Source of the DNA: Limnanthes douglasii subsp. nivea
Taxonomy: Eukaryota; Streptophyta; Magnoliopsida; Brassicales; Limnanthaceae
Assembly: GCA_036936605.1 (NCBI GenBank)
Contig: JAUPFV010000001.1
Coordinates: 69,893,910 to 69,957,909 of the forward strand
Direction of reading: 5' to 3'
DNA: 64,000 bases
Positions 9,659 through 20,223 of the stretch are shown here, in pieces (position 1 is the first letter of the stretch; each line of letters opens with the position of its first letter). The notes under the pieces are model-generated. The model was not told the DNA's origin, did not search any database, and saw only the letters and a program-made list of their open reading frames with translations. Both the position numbers and the translations under genes were made by a program.

Positions 9659-10570
9659 AGAATATGTTTTGACTTCTTCGACCGGTATTAAAACTCCAGG
9701 GGTCTCTCTGGGGTCATCAATTTCACCCTCAGCCCCAGAAAGCCCCTTAAACTGCTATTCTTCGTTAACCCGAGTTGCCCCCAACGTCCGGGGGGCCAGT
9801 GCTGTTGCATAATACTCTCTGCCTACCTTTTGGCTGCTCCGAACAACTCCCACTTGCCCTTGCACAGCATATTTCAGACATTAATGGACTGTTGAGGCCA
9901 CCGCATGCATCCTAGAGAGCCAAGACCTCCCCAGAATAGCATTATAACAAGTGGGACAATCCACCACAACGAACAATATTCTAACCATTTTCTTGAAAGG
10001 GCCTTTACCCAACAAAACTTCCTTCTCGAACTCCCCAATCACATCTGCTGAGCTTCAAGTAAAACCCACAATTGACCTGTTCGAACGCTGAATTACTGCT
10101 GGATTTTTCATCTTTTGCTAGGAAGTTAAAAAGAGGATATTGGCTGAACTCCCAGTATCCACCAAAATTTGTCTTATGTCATTGCCCCCGATGGATGCTC
10201 CTATGACAACAACATCCTCATGAGGACCAGCTATATCCCTCAGGTCATCCTCATCAAAAAAAATGAAGGGAAATGGAATCTGCGATTGATAGGAAGTCAT
10301 GCCTCCCTCCAGTTGGGTAGCTAAAGTATGAACATGCCTATTTCTCGAAGAAGCAGTGGGTGCTGTCATGGTATCCCCTCCAAAAATTGTGAGTGATTCA
10401 AAAAAGTTAATAAGTCCGGACACCATCTTGCAATGTTCCTCAATGGCACCCACTCTATTTCGAGTTGGGTCAGGGTCCAAGTACTCTGACTCTACATCGA
10501 ATCTCTCGATTATCACCATAGCTCCCTCCGGAGCTGATGTGCCTGCATTGTTTGGACCAGCCCGATGAGC
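9659..10570 (-). pseudogene. Element A aspartic protease and linker, broken
   Basis: The protease matures the polyprotein. The motif ILVDTGSSANILF (active-site Asp in DTGS) is at about 10125-10165. It is preceded by DLRDIAGPHED and IGASIGGND. The frame closes at 10118, so the rest of the protease and the linker to RT (to about 9659) are out of frame or stop-interrupted. Traces such as the Trp-rich stretch around 9930 align with SWLSRMHAVASTV in element C. Confidence 0.8.
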
Positions 10571-12120
10571 GTTATCAGGCCTATTTCCTCCTCTTCTTTT
10601 AACATATGCTCCCAACTTTCCTCTTTCAATTAAATTTTGGACTTCTTGCTTTAAAGCAATACAATCCTCAGTGGTATGGCCGGTATTATTATGATACTGA
10701 CATAACAATTGTTACGGCTCTCCCTAGGAGATTGTAATGCAGCCGGCCTTCTATAGTGTACTTCTTCTTTCGTTTTGTCATAAATGGTGGCTACGTTTTC
10801 TTTTAGCTCAAAACAACACTCTGGTTGAACCCAAGGCCCTCGTTTATTTCTAGATTTTTTACTCTAGGCAGGCACAACTGGCTAAGACTGAGCGTTGGCT
10901 CTGTTATGACCCTGCCCGGCCTCTCTTGTCTTGTTCCCGGACTGATTTTGGTTTGGGTTTGGTGTAGCCGGAGCAGACCTCACCTGCCTATGCACCCTAG
11001 TTTTCTTTGTTTCATCCACATTAATTTGCTTTCCAACTTGATTCAGTAGACCTCCCCATGTCATGGCCTTTTTTTCTGGTAACTGAATCAGCCAAATTTT
11101 CAGGGTTTAAGCCCTGCCTCAGAGAAGCTATTGCTACTTGTTCAAAGCAATTAGCCAACCCATTTTCGGTGTTTACAAAGCGACTTATGTATTCTTTTAG
11201 AGATTCGTTCGATTCTTGGGCACAATGGATGATTGTGTCTCCATTGCCCTTCACCTCCTTACTTCCAACAAACTGCCTCCAGAAGGCCACCCAAAAGGTA
11301 TCGAAATTTCTGATGCATCCCTGTGGTAGGCTGTTATACCATTTCAGGGCACTCCCCTTAAAGGATTGGGAGAATGCTCTACAAAGCAACTTGTCGTCAT
11401 CATCAAAATTCATCATGAAAATTTTAAATTATCGTATTTTTCCATTTTCGTACTATCAAACCTCTTAGGAAGGTTCCCGGACAGGATCTTGGACGACAAT
11501 GGAGATTGTCTCCAATTCCGGCCACGACTGAAAATGGTATCCTCGTTAGGAGTTGCAAAGATACCTGGCTCATCATGGAAGGCAAAAGGATCCACCAGCA
11601 TCCGGTCTATGTGTCTCCGGCTATGAGACGATCCTTTGCCTATATGCCTCTTTAACTTTCCATGCCTATCTTTTTTTCTTGAATACTTCTTAACCAACTT
11701 TTATTTCTTTTTAGATCAGCCCTCATTACTGCTGGATGACAAGGATTCCTCAACTGCATCTTCCCCCGAGGAGGTACTGGAAGATTCTGAGTCTGAATCA
11801 GAGCTCTCCACCGGCTTGGACCAGTGAGACTTTTTAGAGCTAGCATGAGTCTTCTTCGTAATCACATGGGTCTTCGAAGGCTCATGCTCTCTAGGGTTGT
11901 CAGTATAGTGAGCAACTGTCGCCTTTGATTTCTCTTTTACATCCATCTTTGCCCTCTCAGCCCTTAGAGATTCTATTTCAACTTTTAATCTATCGCGTTC
12001 CTCGATGGTGTATTCATCATTTTCTCCCACCACTTCGAGCAAAGCTGGTGGTATTTCCGGCACGTCCGGATTCATCCGAACTGGATTTCTCTTATGGTTT
12101 TGAATGCTAGATTCAGGCAC
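10571..12120 (-). pseudogene. Element A Gag, broken into several frames
   Basis: Gag packages the RNA. The N-terminal part (11716-12120) has TIEERDRLKVEIESLRAE (coiled) and a Ser-rich stretch. A basic stretch follows (RRHIDRMLVDPFAFH). The capsid-like retrotransposon Gag domain at about 11060-11416 has RAFSQSFKGSALKWYNSL and SLKEYISRFVN. A zinc-knuckle-like CQYHNNTGHTTEDC is at about 10660-10708. Homologous regions occur in C and D. At least three frame changes and stops interrupt it. The start is uncertain; an ATG in RMNPD near 12075 is the likeliest. Confidence 0.85.
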
Positions 12121-12127
12121 CGTCGAC

Positions 12128-12145
12128 CTCCCAATGTGGTCGCCA
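12128..12145 (-). other. Element A primer binding site
   Basis: On the minus strand, three bases after the 5' LTR, the sequence is TGGCGACCACATTGGGAG. It begins TGG as required to pair with the CCA end of a tRNA. C and D carry the same site with one-base differences. I cannot name the primer tRNA with confidence. Confidence 0.75.
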
Positions 12146-12148
12146 ATT

Positions 12149-12520
12149 TGATGTGGTTTATTTTCGTGTGAGGGTAATTTTGTAACTTTGTCTAGAGTTT
12201 TGTGGAATTTTGAGAGTATTTAATGTTTGGATAGAATTTAGAGGGAGAATTGAGCTGTTTGGTTGTATTTAATTTTTATTACTCTCATTTAATGTTGGTG
12301 GTTGAGTATTTATACCCTTATCTTTTGGGCCATATAGGCTTTTGAGTAAACAAGTAATTAGTTTAATCATGAAGTGATTATGTTTTTAATACTTTAGTTC
12401 TGTTCGGACAGTTTAGTAAGTGGAGGCTGTCCTAATTGTCCCTGTCCGGTTAGATGGATGATGTCCGAATTGCCCCTGTCCGGTTCTTACAAAGAGTGGT
12501 GACAGAATCCGGACTCATAA
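12149..12520 (-). repeat. Element A LTR (5' LTR in the gag-pol sense)
   Basis: This is the partner of 2140-2555. A TATA-like box, TATAAATA on the minus strand, lies at 12307-12314 and would drive gag-pol. A 49-bp segment present in the other LTR has been lost here between two GCTTT(T) microhomologies. A 5-bp insertion lies near 12393. It is followed by the AAAAT target duplication at 12521-12525. Confidence 0.9.
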
Positions 12521-12525
12521 AAAAT

Positions 12526-13650
12526 AGTTACAACAATATCTTCGTTAAGGTTTGACTCGGTGTCTAAAGCTATAATTTAAAATTGAAATTGTAATTTAGT
12601 ATAGAAATTATAACTTAGAGTTAAAGTTGTAGATTTTGCATATGATTAAGTGACGAAGGTTGGAACTGAGAGTTAAATATAGAACTAAGTGATAAAGCTG
12701 TAATTAGGTGTTGAAGGCTATACCTAAGTATTGTACCCGAAGAAATTTGATTGGTGTAGTGTAGTCGAATATTTATGGTTGAATGTGAGTAAACTAAATA
12801 CCTAAGGAGTTGGAACTGTTGTCGCTCTATGTGGTTGGATGCTCAACCAAAATTAGGTATAGAAGAAGTCTAATGGAACCTGAGCTTTAAGCATAACCAA
12901 AGACAAACATATTTTTTGAGTTACTGCCGTAGATGCATGTAAATCCTGCTGGGCCGAAAATGTAGTAATTGGTGACTGAAACTTCTAGACATGATTCTAT
13001 ATTCTTTGGAAAAAGATGATCACTTGTTGAGAAAATTCTAAGTGGATAAAAGATATGTGTCTTTGACTAACAAGGTTTAATATGGAGCGTGCATTTGAAC
13101 AATGAGACAAGAAGGACAAGCATGCTCATATCGATAGTTCATGCCAGTAAATGGGCCATTATCCGACAATCGTACGTGTCAGTGTGCTATGGAACACTTC
13201 TTCATTTGGCTAAGAAAGGTCTGAATATATCAGACGTATCTGGAGGAGCGCTATTGTATGTCGTATGTGTTAGACTCTTCAGCATTGAGTCTATATAAAG
13301 TGAAGAGAGAATATTGATACTTTTAGGGTATGGTTGTAAGATTTGAAGAATTTATACTGAGAGAAACTGTTTCGGCTTGTCTTGTTTTATATAGAGTAGT
13401 GAGATAGAAGATTAAACAATTGAAGAGATATTCTGAGATCCATAGTTTCTTTTGTAAGTTAGGAGTGATTTGTAATAAAAGATGAATAGTTGAGTGTTTT
13501 ATGTTTGAATATTATTCTTGTAACCTCACATATATAAATTTTATGTTGCATGTGGATGCATGATTTCTTCACGATTCTTACATCGTTAAATCTCTTGTTG
13601 TGTGTTTAATTTGGTGTGTGTTCTTTCTTGTTAACTTTATGCTTGAAAAA
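12526..13650 (+). repeat. probable 5' LTR/leader of copia element G
   Basis: This non-coding stretch precedes a copia-type gag on the same strand. It contains a TATA box (CTATATAAAG, 13291-13300), a downstream polyadenylation-like AATAAA near 13477, and a degenerate copia primer-site-like sequence (AGTAATAGTCGAGGC) at about 13651-13668. Together these suggest U3, R and U5. The left boundary cannot be fixed and no partner LTR is visible, so the call rests on context. Confidence 0.45.
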
Positions 13651-13920
13651 TAGTAATAGTCGAGGCTTGAATTACCTTCTGCAATGTCTCAGCAAGTGGT
13701 CACCAACAAAGGTCATTGTTTTGGTTGTGACTGGCTAAGATTCGACATTGAGGGTCTTGTTAGGTATGGTTCAAATCTTGTTTGGATATTGATGATTTCC
13801 CTAATAATTGGTACGATGAGTGTGAATATTTGAAATGAATATTTGGTTATTTCCGAAGAAGATAAATTAGATGACAAAGATCGTTTCAGATCTTGAGTGA
13901 AGTCAAGCACAGTAAAAAAC

Positions 13921-14204
13921 ATGGATTCTATGAAGTTTGACCCTGAGAAATTCATTAGAGATAATGATTTTAATTTATGTAGAATTCAAATTAAAGCATT
14001 CTTCGTATATATGAGAATATCTATTGACATTGAATAGAATAGACAAAGGATATTGATGTAGAAGTGATTTCCAAGCCACATAGTGTGTTGATATTTAACA
14101 TGGGAGATAAGGTGCTTCAAGAGGTATTTAAAGAGTCTTCAACCATGGGGATGTGGAATCAGTTGGAAACTATTTACATGAATGTTTTTTTAACGAATAG
14201 GTTT
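13921..14204 (+). pseudogene. Copia element G gag, N-terminal fragment
   Basis: Translation begins MDSMKFDPEKF and continues NDFNLCRIQIKAFFV. After a stop it continues with NMGDKVLQEVFKESS and MWNQLETIYMN. This order of motifs is the plant copia Gag (UBN2-type). The frame has stops around 14036 and is cut at 14205 by the LTR of gypsy element B. The remainder of the element reappears after about 21960 on the same strand. Confidence 0.75.
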
Positions 14205-14608
14205 TGGTATGGATGACTTATAGTCAGGGGGTATTTTGGGTATTTTGTCAATTGAGTATTAACTAATTTGGTATGGATGACTTAAAGTCAGGCGGTATTT
14301 TGGGTAGTTTATCAATTGAGTATTAACTTTTAAGTAGTAAGTAGAGAGATACGAGAGGTGTGTGCTTGTATTAAATATCTTTAGAAAAAATCCAACTTAT
14401 TAAATGAGTTTGGTTGGGGTATTTATACGTGTTCTGTGACCCATGGTCCGTTCGGGTCGGAATTTGGATCCGGGTCAGGCTTTTAAGTCTAAAACCAAAA
14501 ACAGGTCAGCATACAGCTGAGACATGGTCCATTTAGGTTTACAGATGATGTCCGAATTACCCCTTCGGATTAGGCAGAAGGACACTTCCAAAATATCTGA
14601 CCCTATTA
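14205..14608 (-). repeat. Element B LTR (3' LTR in sense) with internal 64-bp duplication
   Basis: It ends at 14608 just before the polypurine tract. On the minus strand it starts TAATAGGGTC and carries a TATA-like box at 14420-14427. At the left edge a 64-bp unit starting TGGTATGGATGACTTA is repeated in tandem (14205-14268 and 14269-14332) with a few differences. The exact left LTR end is therefore ambiguous by one unit. Confidence 0.75.
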
Positions 14609-14625
14609 GTAGCCCCTTTAGGTCT
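14609..14625 (-). other. Element B polypurine tract
   Basis: On the minus strand the sequence reads AAGACCTAAAGGGGCTAC, directly before the 3' LTR. Its core matches that of elements A and C. Confidence 0.7.
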
Positions 14626-15042
14626 TTTAAAAATATTTTGGAAGAGCTAAATTATCAATGAAAAAATCTGAATCACATCTGAAGTGTTTTTGAAAGAGTT
14701 AGTTTTCGAGGAGTAGATCCTGACCGGATCCGAAGAGTTTTTCTTTTCGCAGATGGACTAATCAAAGTTTAGATTTTTTAAAAGGACACATGTCCTATAC
14801 TGATTCGACCTCTCAGCCGTTTTTTCCCTTTGGTGCTTGCACCTATTTTTTCCAAAAGTAATTATGGTAGACTTAATATCCCATAATCATTACTTAACGA
14901 TTTATCTCCCATAGGTAAATCACTCAAGTGTTTTTCACCTCTACTTAACAATGTTTTACTATTTTTTTTCTTAGAACAAGAAAACTTTCTAGAGAGAGAA
15001 ACCTTTAAATCTGAAATTTTGTTTTAAGTTAGAGAGTTTTAT
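14626..15042 (+). promoter_or_regulatory. leader of the element B antisense gene
   Basis: This is a non-coding stretch between the polypurine tract and the ATG at 15043. It keeps fragments alignable with A and C (GACACATGTCC, the Phe/Pro-rich TTTTTCC stretches). It lacks the clear TATAAA box at the matching place. Confidence 0.4.
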
Positions 15043-17826
15043 ATGTTCACAGCCAGAACCGCTTTGATCAAAGGAGGTTGGTTAAATTTGTCTCAGTTGG
15101 AAAAAACAAGAAATGAAACAAAAGAAGCTGGTGGAGTTCAGGTCTCTTATGGTGGAGTAATCAGTCAGTCAATATTAGAGCCAGACAAGAGTTCATCCTC
15201 ATCCAGAACCTTAATAACTCGAAAACTCCTTAACCCCAATTTTACCCACATTAGATTCTGAGTCTTTCGTTGAACTACCCATAAGGCCTTTCTCTAAGAA
15301 CAAGAAAACTTTAATCGTAAAGAAACCCTCATCGTTCATTACTATGGGATCAGGCACTAAGAACGCTACACCGCAAATAGTCACTCAACTCTCCTAGGCT
15401 AGGAGTACCCCTCCTACTTCTAAAGATACGAGTTCAGGAGCAATAAAACCTCCTACCCAAGGTGGACCCGAATCCGTCACTTCCTCTCAATGAGGCTACT
15501 CAGATTAGGAAATAAACTAGTGGTGCTAAATTGTCCGAACAACAACCCACTATAATGGAAGAGCATATGAAGGATAATGAGGAAGACACTCTATGGAAAA
15601 AAACCGGACAGATGGGGAATACCACATTGGATCGGATCGGTAGAGGAAACGTAGGGCTGCCGAATAGCGAGTCACTTCCAAGGTGCTTGAAAGGGAAAGT
15701 TGGGCCCAAATTTTGTAACATTAGTGTAAAATACTTACCGGTCCTTCAAAAAATCTCTTACGTATATACTCATACTGCCAAATTAGATCAGATAATAACC
15801 AAATAGGGATTTTTAGAGTCTGTTAAGGTGAAGATCCTATCACTTCGTAAACTTCTATGGACTGTAAAGCTAATGAGATATTGGTATACACCGAGGTGCT
15901 AAACTGGGGTCTTCGTTTCCCCTTAGACCCTGAAATAGTCAGATAGTTTCATCTAATCAAGCTCTGCCCAAGCCAGCTGAGCCTGAATGCATGGTATACC
16001 GTGATAACCAACATTATCGCTTCAAGATTGTTGAAAATTCCAATGCCAATGGAGCAGTTTGTTGCTGTGGCTAGTTTGTGTAGAAACCATCAAAACCCTT
16101 TTTATCACTAAAACATGGGAAACGACTACAAAGTAGTGAATGATCTATTGAAGGTTCAGAAACCATATAGGACTCAGTTTCTTCTCATAAGTGGAGCTTG
16201 GGAGAACTGGACAAAGATAGATTATGAGTCAAATACAAGCCAATTGACTAGATACTGGAAGAGTTCGGGTAACTTTTGTTTGGATATTTATTAGTTTTTA
16301 GACTTTATGCTGATATACCTTCTTATTATTATGTCCCTTTGCAGTTTTTCAAAAAACGTTCTCAGAGCATTCGGAGGAAAGGCTACATTTTCCAAGTTAA
16401 ATCAATGGGTATCGGAGAATTGGGGGCTTGGCTTTCACAATTGTTTCACTTCTGGAAACATGTTGAGGGCTCACCTGTGGAATACCACTGGAAGCATAGA
16501 TCTTTCTTGGGAACAACTGAGCACTCCCCCTTCATCGAATGTCATCCTCAAAAGAACTGAGGTGAAGGATGGCAAAATCTACTTACTAGCCCGAAATAAA
16601 GCTCCTAGTCATTTGGACAAGTGTAAGAACAATAAGGAGAAAAAAACTGAAGTTATCTCATCTCAACAGCTTCCCAAAGTAGCTAGTTCGGAGAATCCTG
16701 AAGAAATCAATGTCGTTTTGTTAGAGGCAGTTGTTGCATCGGTTAGTGAACTGTGGGAACAGATCCATCACTTCAACTTAAGAAAAAGGGTCATAAAAGG
16801 CATCATAAGGGAAGTGACTGAAGGGCTGGAAAACAAATGTGTCATAGGGTCAGAGATAATAATCCGACCCACAGAAGTTCCTCCCACTCTCCGAACTGAT
16901 ATTCCTCTTCAAGAAGAAGTACACGTTGATCCTCCCTCACCAGTGTTTCTAATAGTCGATCCACATCCTACTGAGAGTGACATTAAGCTGGATGACTTAA
17001 GTAATATGTGTTTTAGTGAGTTTGACAAGGAAGACTTTTAACAAACTTTTCCCTAAACAACCACCATGACCAATACTGTAATTTATGAAGCAGGGTCTTT
17101 CTCAGTATCAAGTGAGCATGATAATTTGGGCCACACAATCCTGGGCTTCATCAAGCCAATAGTTGATCTGGAAAGACAAGTCAGTGATCAAGCTAAGGAT
17201 ATCACTTCTCTTACCACAAACAATAAAAATTAAAAGGAGTCTATTTTGTCTGAACAACAAAAAGTGAAGGCTTTAAATAAAGAAAAAGAGGAACTGAGCA
17301 CCAAACTACATCAATCTAAGACTGCCCAAGAGGGCATCCAGACTAAGTATTCCGAGCGGGAAACTGCCACCTCTAAAGAGATCAAGTCCTTGAAGGAACA
17401 ACAAACCACCAATACAAGAACTATCAGCACCTTATCTGGAGATAAAGAGAAGTTAGAGAAACTTCTTAAAGAGAAAGAAGAAGAAAATATTTCTCTAAAG
17501 AAGAATCAGGCTCAAGAGATAGCTACAGCAATAGAGAAGTATGCTGCTGGTGTTATGGATTCTTTGGAAAAAAAGATGAAAGTATCATATCATATATGGT
17601 TTTGCTATTTCATGAGACCTTTCCAAAGAAGAACTTTAGACCTTTATGGAAGTTCGTACCATATGAGGAGACTCCTTTTCATACCATGCCATATGGTGAT
17701 AAACACGGTTATTCTTCACCGAGTAAGAGTGATTCTGATGAGGGAACCGATGAAAGCTCAAGTACTGATGCCAAGAGTCCCAAGAAATATGAAGGTAATG
17801 AAAAAATCGAAGCGAACCAGCCCTAA
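15043..17826 (+). pseudogene. Element B antisense gene: PF04195-like coiled-coil protein, decayed
   Basis: It is homologous to the genes at 3001-5858 and 50276-53155. The N-terminus MFTARTALIKGGWLNL is conserved. The domain with NWGLRFPLDPEIV and a diverged copy of SQLSPNAWYTL lies at about 15690-16090. An intron at 16269-16344 precedes a second exon with FSKLNQWVSENWGLGF and LWNTTGSIDLSWEQL. A Lys/Glu-rich coiled coil covers 17246-17580. The C-terminal motif LLFHETFPKKN...PFHTMPYGDK at 17596-17700 is present but frameshifted from the coil. Several stops and frameshifts occur. The pattern of conserved ends and middle across diverged elements argues the protein was once functional. Confidence 0.75.
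16269..16344 (+). other. intron of the element B antisense gene (76 bp)
   Basis: The donor is TTCGG|GTAACT and the acceptor TTTGCAG, in the same place relative to the domain as in A and C. A one-base loss just after the acceptor puts the following exon out of frame in this copy. Confidence 0.65.
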
Positions 17827-18460
17827 GGTTATTGTATTTACTTTTATGTTTAAGACTAAAGTCCTTGGATGACCAAGGCATTCTGTTATTTTCTTTCAAA
17901 TTTTATTTTGTGAACCAAAGTCTTTGGATGGAAAGGACATTTTTCAATGCTAAGTTTCCCTTCGTATGCATTTCTCTTCTTACGTCTAGTATTTAACCAC
18001 TATTTAATTTTTTCGACTTTTTTAATAAGCGTTTAATTCGTTGAATCACTTGAAAATGAAATTTTTCAATAAATCTGATCACTTCAAAGATACTTCATTT
18101 GAAGGATGGAGGTATTTAATAGATTCGATCACTTCAAAGATACTTCATTTGAAGGATGGAGGTGTTTAATAGATCTGATCACTTCAAAGATACTTCATTT
18201 GAAGGATAAAGGTATTTAATAGACATTTAATTTATTTGATCTCCTCGTACTCACCAAAACCTTTGAATAAGGCATAATATAACATTTATTTAAAACTGGA
18301 AACTCATTAAAACCTCCCCGCGCCACCAGGGTAGGAACGAGTATGCCCAAAATATTTACATTGAAGTATGACAAAGTAAATATCTACAAGTTAATTTTAT
18401 TCAAAATAAAACTTGAGATACTCAACGTTCTATGGGTGCTTCAACATGTTGCCTTCTTTA
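17827..18460. repeat. Element B convergent 3' region with three 50-bp tandem repeats
   Basis: Three nearly identical 50-bp units start GATCACTTCAAAGATACTTC at 18077, 18127 and 18177. Each contains the inverted pair TTCAAA...TTTGAA. Upstream, at about 17858 and 17919, are two copies of the AAAGTCCTTGGATG...AAGG motif seen after the antisense gene in A. No coding sequence is supported. Confidence 0.75.
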
Positions 18461-19753
18461 TTTTGAAGTCTATATGTTCCTTACTTGATAATTTCACATA
18501 CTATGTATGAGCCTTCCCAATTTGGAGCCAATTTTATGAAATGTTTTTCTTTATTATGTAAAATGACTTTTCTTAATCTTTTGTCCCCTAACTGAAAATC
18601 TCTTCTTTTTACTCTGAATGCAAACCTACCTCTTCTCAAATTCCTTCGATCTTCTTTATTCAATCAGTTCTAACTGATTCATTACAACCATTTCATTATC
18701 CTGCTCGAAGTAATTTTGTATCTAGAATGAGAGCAAAGTAGCTTCTATATGTGTGATTGCATCCATCCCACAAACAAGGGCAAATAAAGACTTTTGGGTG
18801 GTTGTTCGTGGAGTAGTTCGGTAGGCCCACAATACTTTTTGTAAATAACTCGGCCAATTTTCCTAGTAGCTCTTTCTGGATTTTTTTTCAACCCTGTTAA
18901 AACTGTCTGATTAGGAACTTCAACATGCCCATTAGCTTGAGGGTGAAAAGGAGAAGAGAAGTAATGTTGAATTCCTACGGAAGTGCAAAACGTATCCATA
19001 TCTTTATTGTCAAATTGTGGTCTATACTCCGTGGTAATTCGCCGGGGGATTCCAAATCGATAACATATGTTGGATTGGATAAATTTTATGACTGCATTAG
19101 AAGTGGTTCTAACAATCTGGGTAGCCTCTATCCATTTAGAGAAATAGTCTATTGCTACTATTATCGTTCGATAACCTCCGGACGCCGTGGGGAGAGGTCC
19201 AACTAAGTCTATAACCCATCTATCAAAAGGTATGGGCTTGGATATTGATTCCATAGGAACTGCTGGTGTATGGATTTCATTCCCATATTTCTGGAAAGGA
19301 TCATATCTCCGGACCATATCTTTGCCATCTGCCATTATAGTAGGCCAATAGTATCATGCTAAAAAAACTCTCATGGTTAAGGCCTTATAGCCACAATATG
19401 TTGATCCCTCTCCATCGAGCAATTCAGATAGAACACTTTGGGATTTACTCAAAACCTAAGCAACGTAGGAGAGGCCTGCTAAAAGACTTTTTATAAAGAA
19501 TATACCTTAACACAAAGAAACCACGAGCCTTGTACTTGATCTTTTTAGCCAAGACTTTATCTGAAGGTAAAACTCCATCAGAAATAAATTGATGTATTTC
19601 ATACCTCCAATCTTTGGATTGTATGCCAAATATATTCATATTTTCTTCAGATTCACCCTCTTTCCCTTGAACTGAACTTATGTAGGGGCATTCTTGCATA
19701 AGAATCCATGTGTATGCTTTAGAATAAGCTATGGTAGCTAGAGTATCTACCAC
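18461..19753 (-). pseudogene. Element B integrase, second catalytic Asp replaced
   Basis: The zinc-binding part is at about 19330-19500, with YYWPTIM and a His-to-Tyr change in the LDGEGSTYC region. The core at 18745-19335 is open and has the first Asp in VIDLVGPLPT and the Glu in NGHVEVPNQ. The second catalytic motif reads TTEYRPQFDN instead of TTDNGPQFDN, so Asp is replaced by Glu and the following Asn-Gly is lost. The C-terminal part (18481-18663) has FRVKRRDFQLGD. Together with frameshifts this integrase is not expected to work. Confidence 0.85.
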
Positions 19754-19783
19754 AATATTCTCTGATCTATGGACATGTTTATA

Positions 19784-20223
19784 CTAGATGCTTTTAAAAC
19801 TTATGGCAACTTCTCTTAGTACTTGCAGATACTTTATTAACTGATTTTTTCTAGTTTCAGATAACCCTAAAGCTTGATTAATAAGTAACTGAAAGTCACT
19901 TACTAACCGGACCCTCTTTGCTCCACATATTTGAGCTAGTCTTAACCCAACAATGACCACTTCATACTCTGATTCATTATTGGATGCCCTGAAACCAAAA
20001 CATACAACTTGACACATAGTATCACCATAAAGGGAAGTTAAACAAATTTCAGCCCCACAACCCATCGTACTAGACCCACCGTCTGTTCGAATTAGCCACT
20101 CTTTCTTATTCTTGTTTTCATGTTCATGTTCGTAAGGCCTTTTAGTATGAGACTCCACTAAGAAATCAACTATGTCTTGAGCCTTGATCGCGGTCTGAGG
20201 CGCAAAATCAATATCATAGTCTC
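19784..20223 (-). pseudogene. Element B second RNase H domain
   Basis: It begins with the linker DYDIDFAPQTAIKAQ and continues LIRTDGGSSTMGCGAE, NNESEYEVVIVGLRLAQ and VSDFQLLINQ. The family motif MSDSQLL has Ser changed to Phe. The domain is separated from the first RNase H by the hAT-like insertion at 20224. Confidence 0.8.

Larger units (their letters stand above)
2140..12520 (-). mobile_element. Element A: complete Ty3/gypsy (Tat-type) LTR retrotransposon with antisense gene
   Basis: The element is bounded by two related LTRs (416 and 372 bp) and perfect AAAAT duplications. Gag-pol reads on the minus strand in the order Gag, protease, RT, RNase H, second RNase H, integrase. On the plus strand, between pol and the sense 3' LTR, lies an extra intron-containing gene (3001-5858). 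The polypurine tract is next to the left LTR and the primer binding site next to the right LTR, confirming a minus-strand sense direction. The two RNase H domains and the antisense gene after pol fit the Tat lineage. By hand count the LTRs differ at about 18 of about 365 aligned positions, plus a 49-bp deletion in the right LTR, so the copy is not recent. Stops and frameshifts in gag-pol make it non-autonomous now. Confidence 0.93.

Noticed and set aside
13089..13298. Small ORF before the copia gag
   Set aside because: It ends at the TATA box of the probable LTR and has no domain; better explained as LTR sequence.
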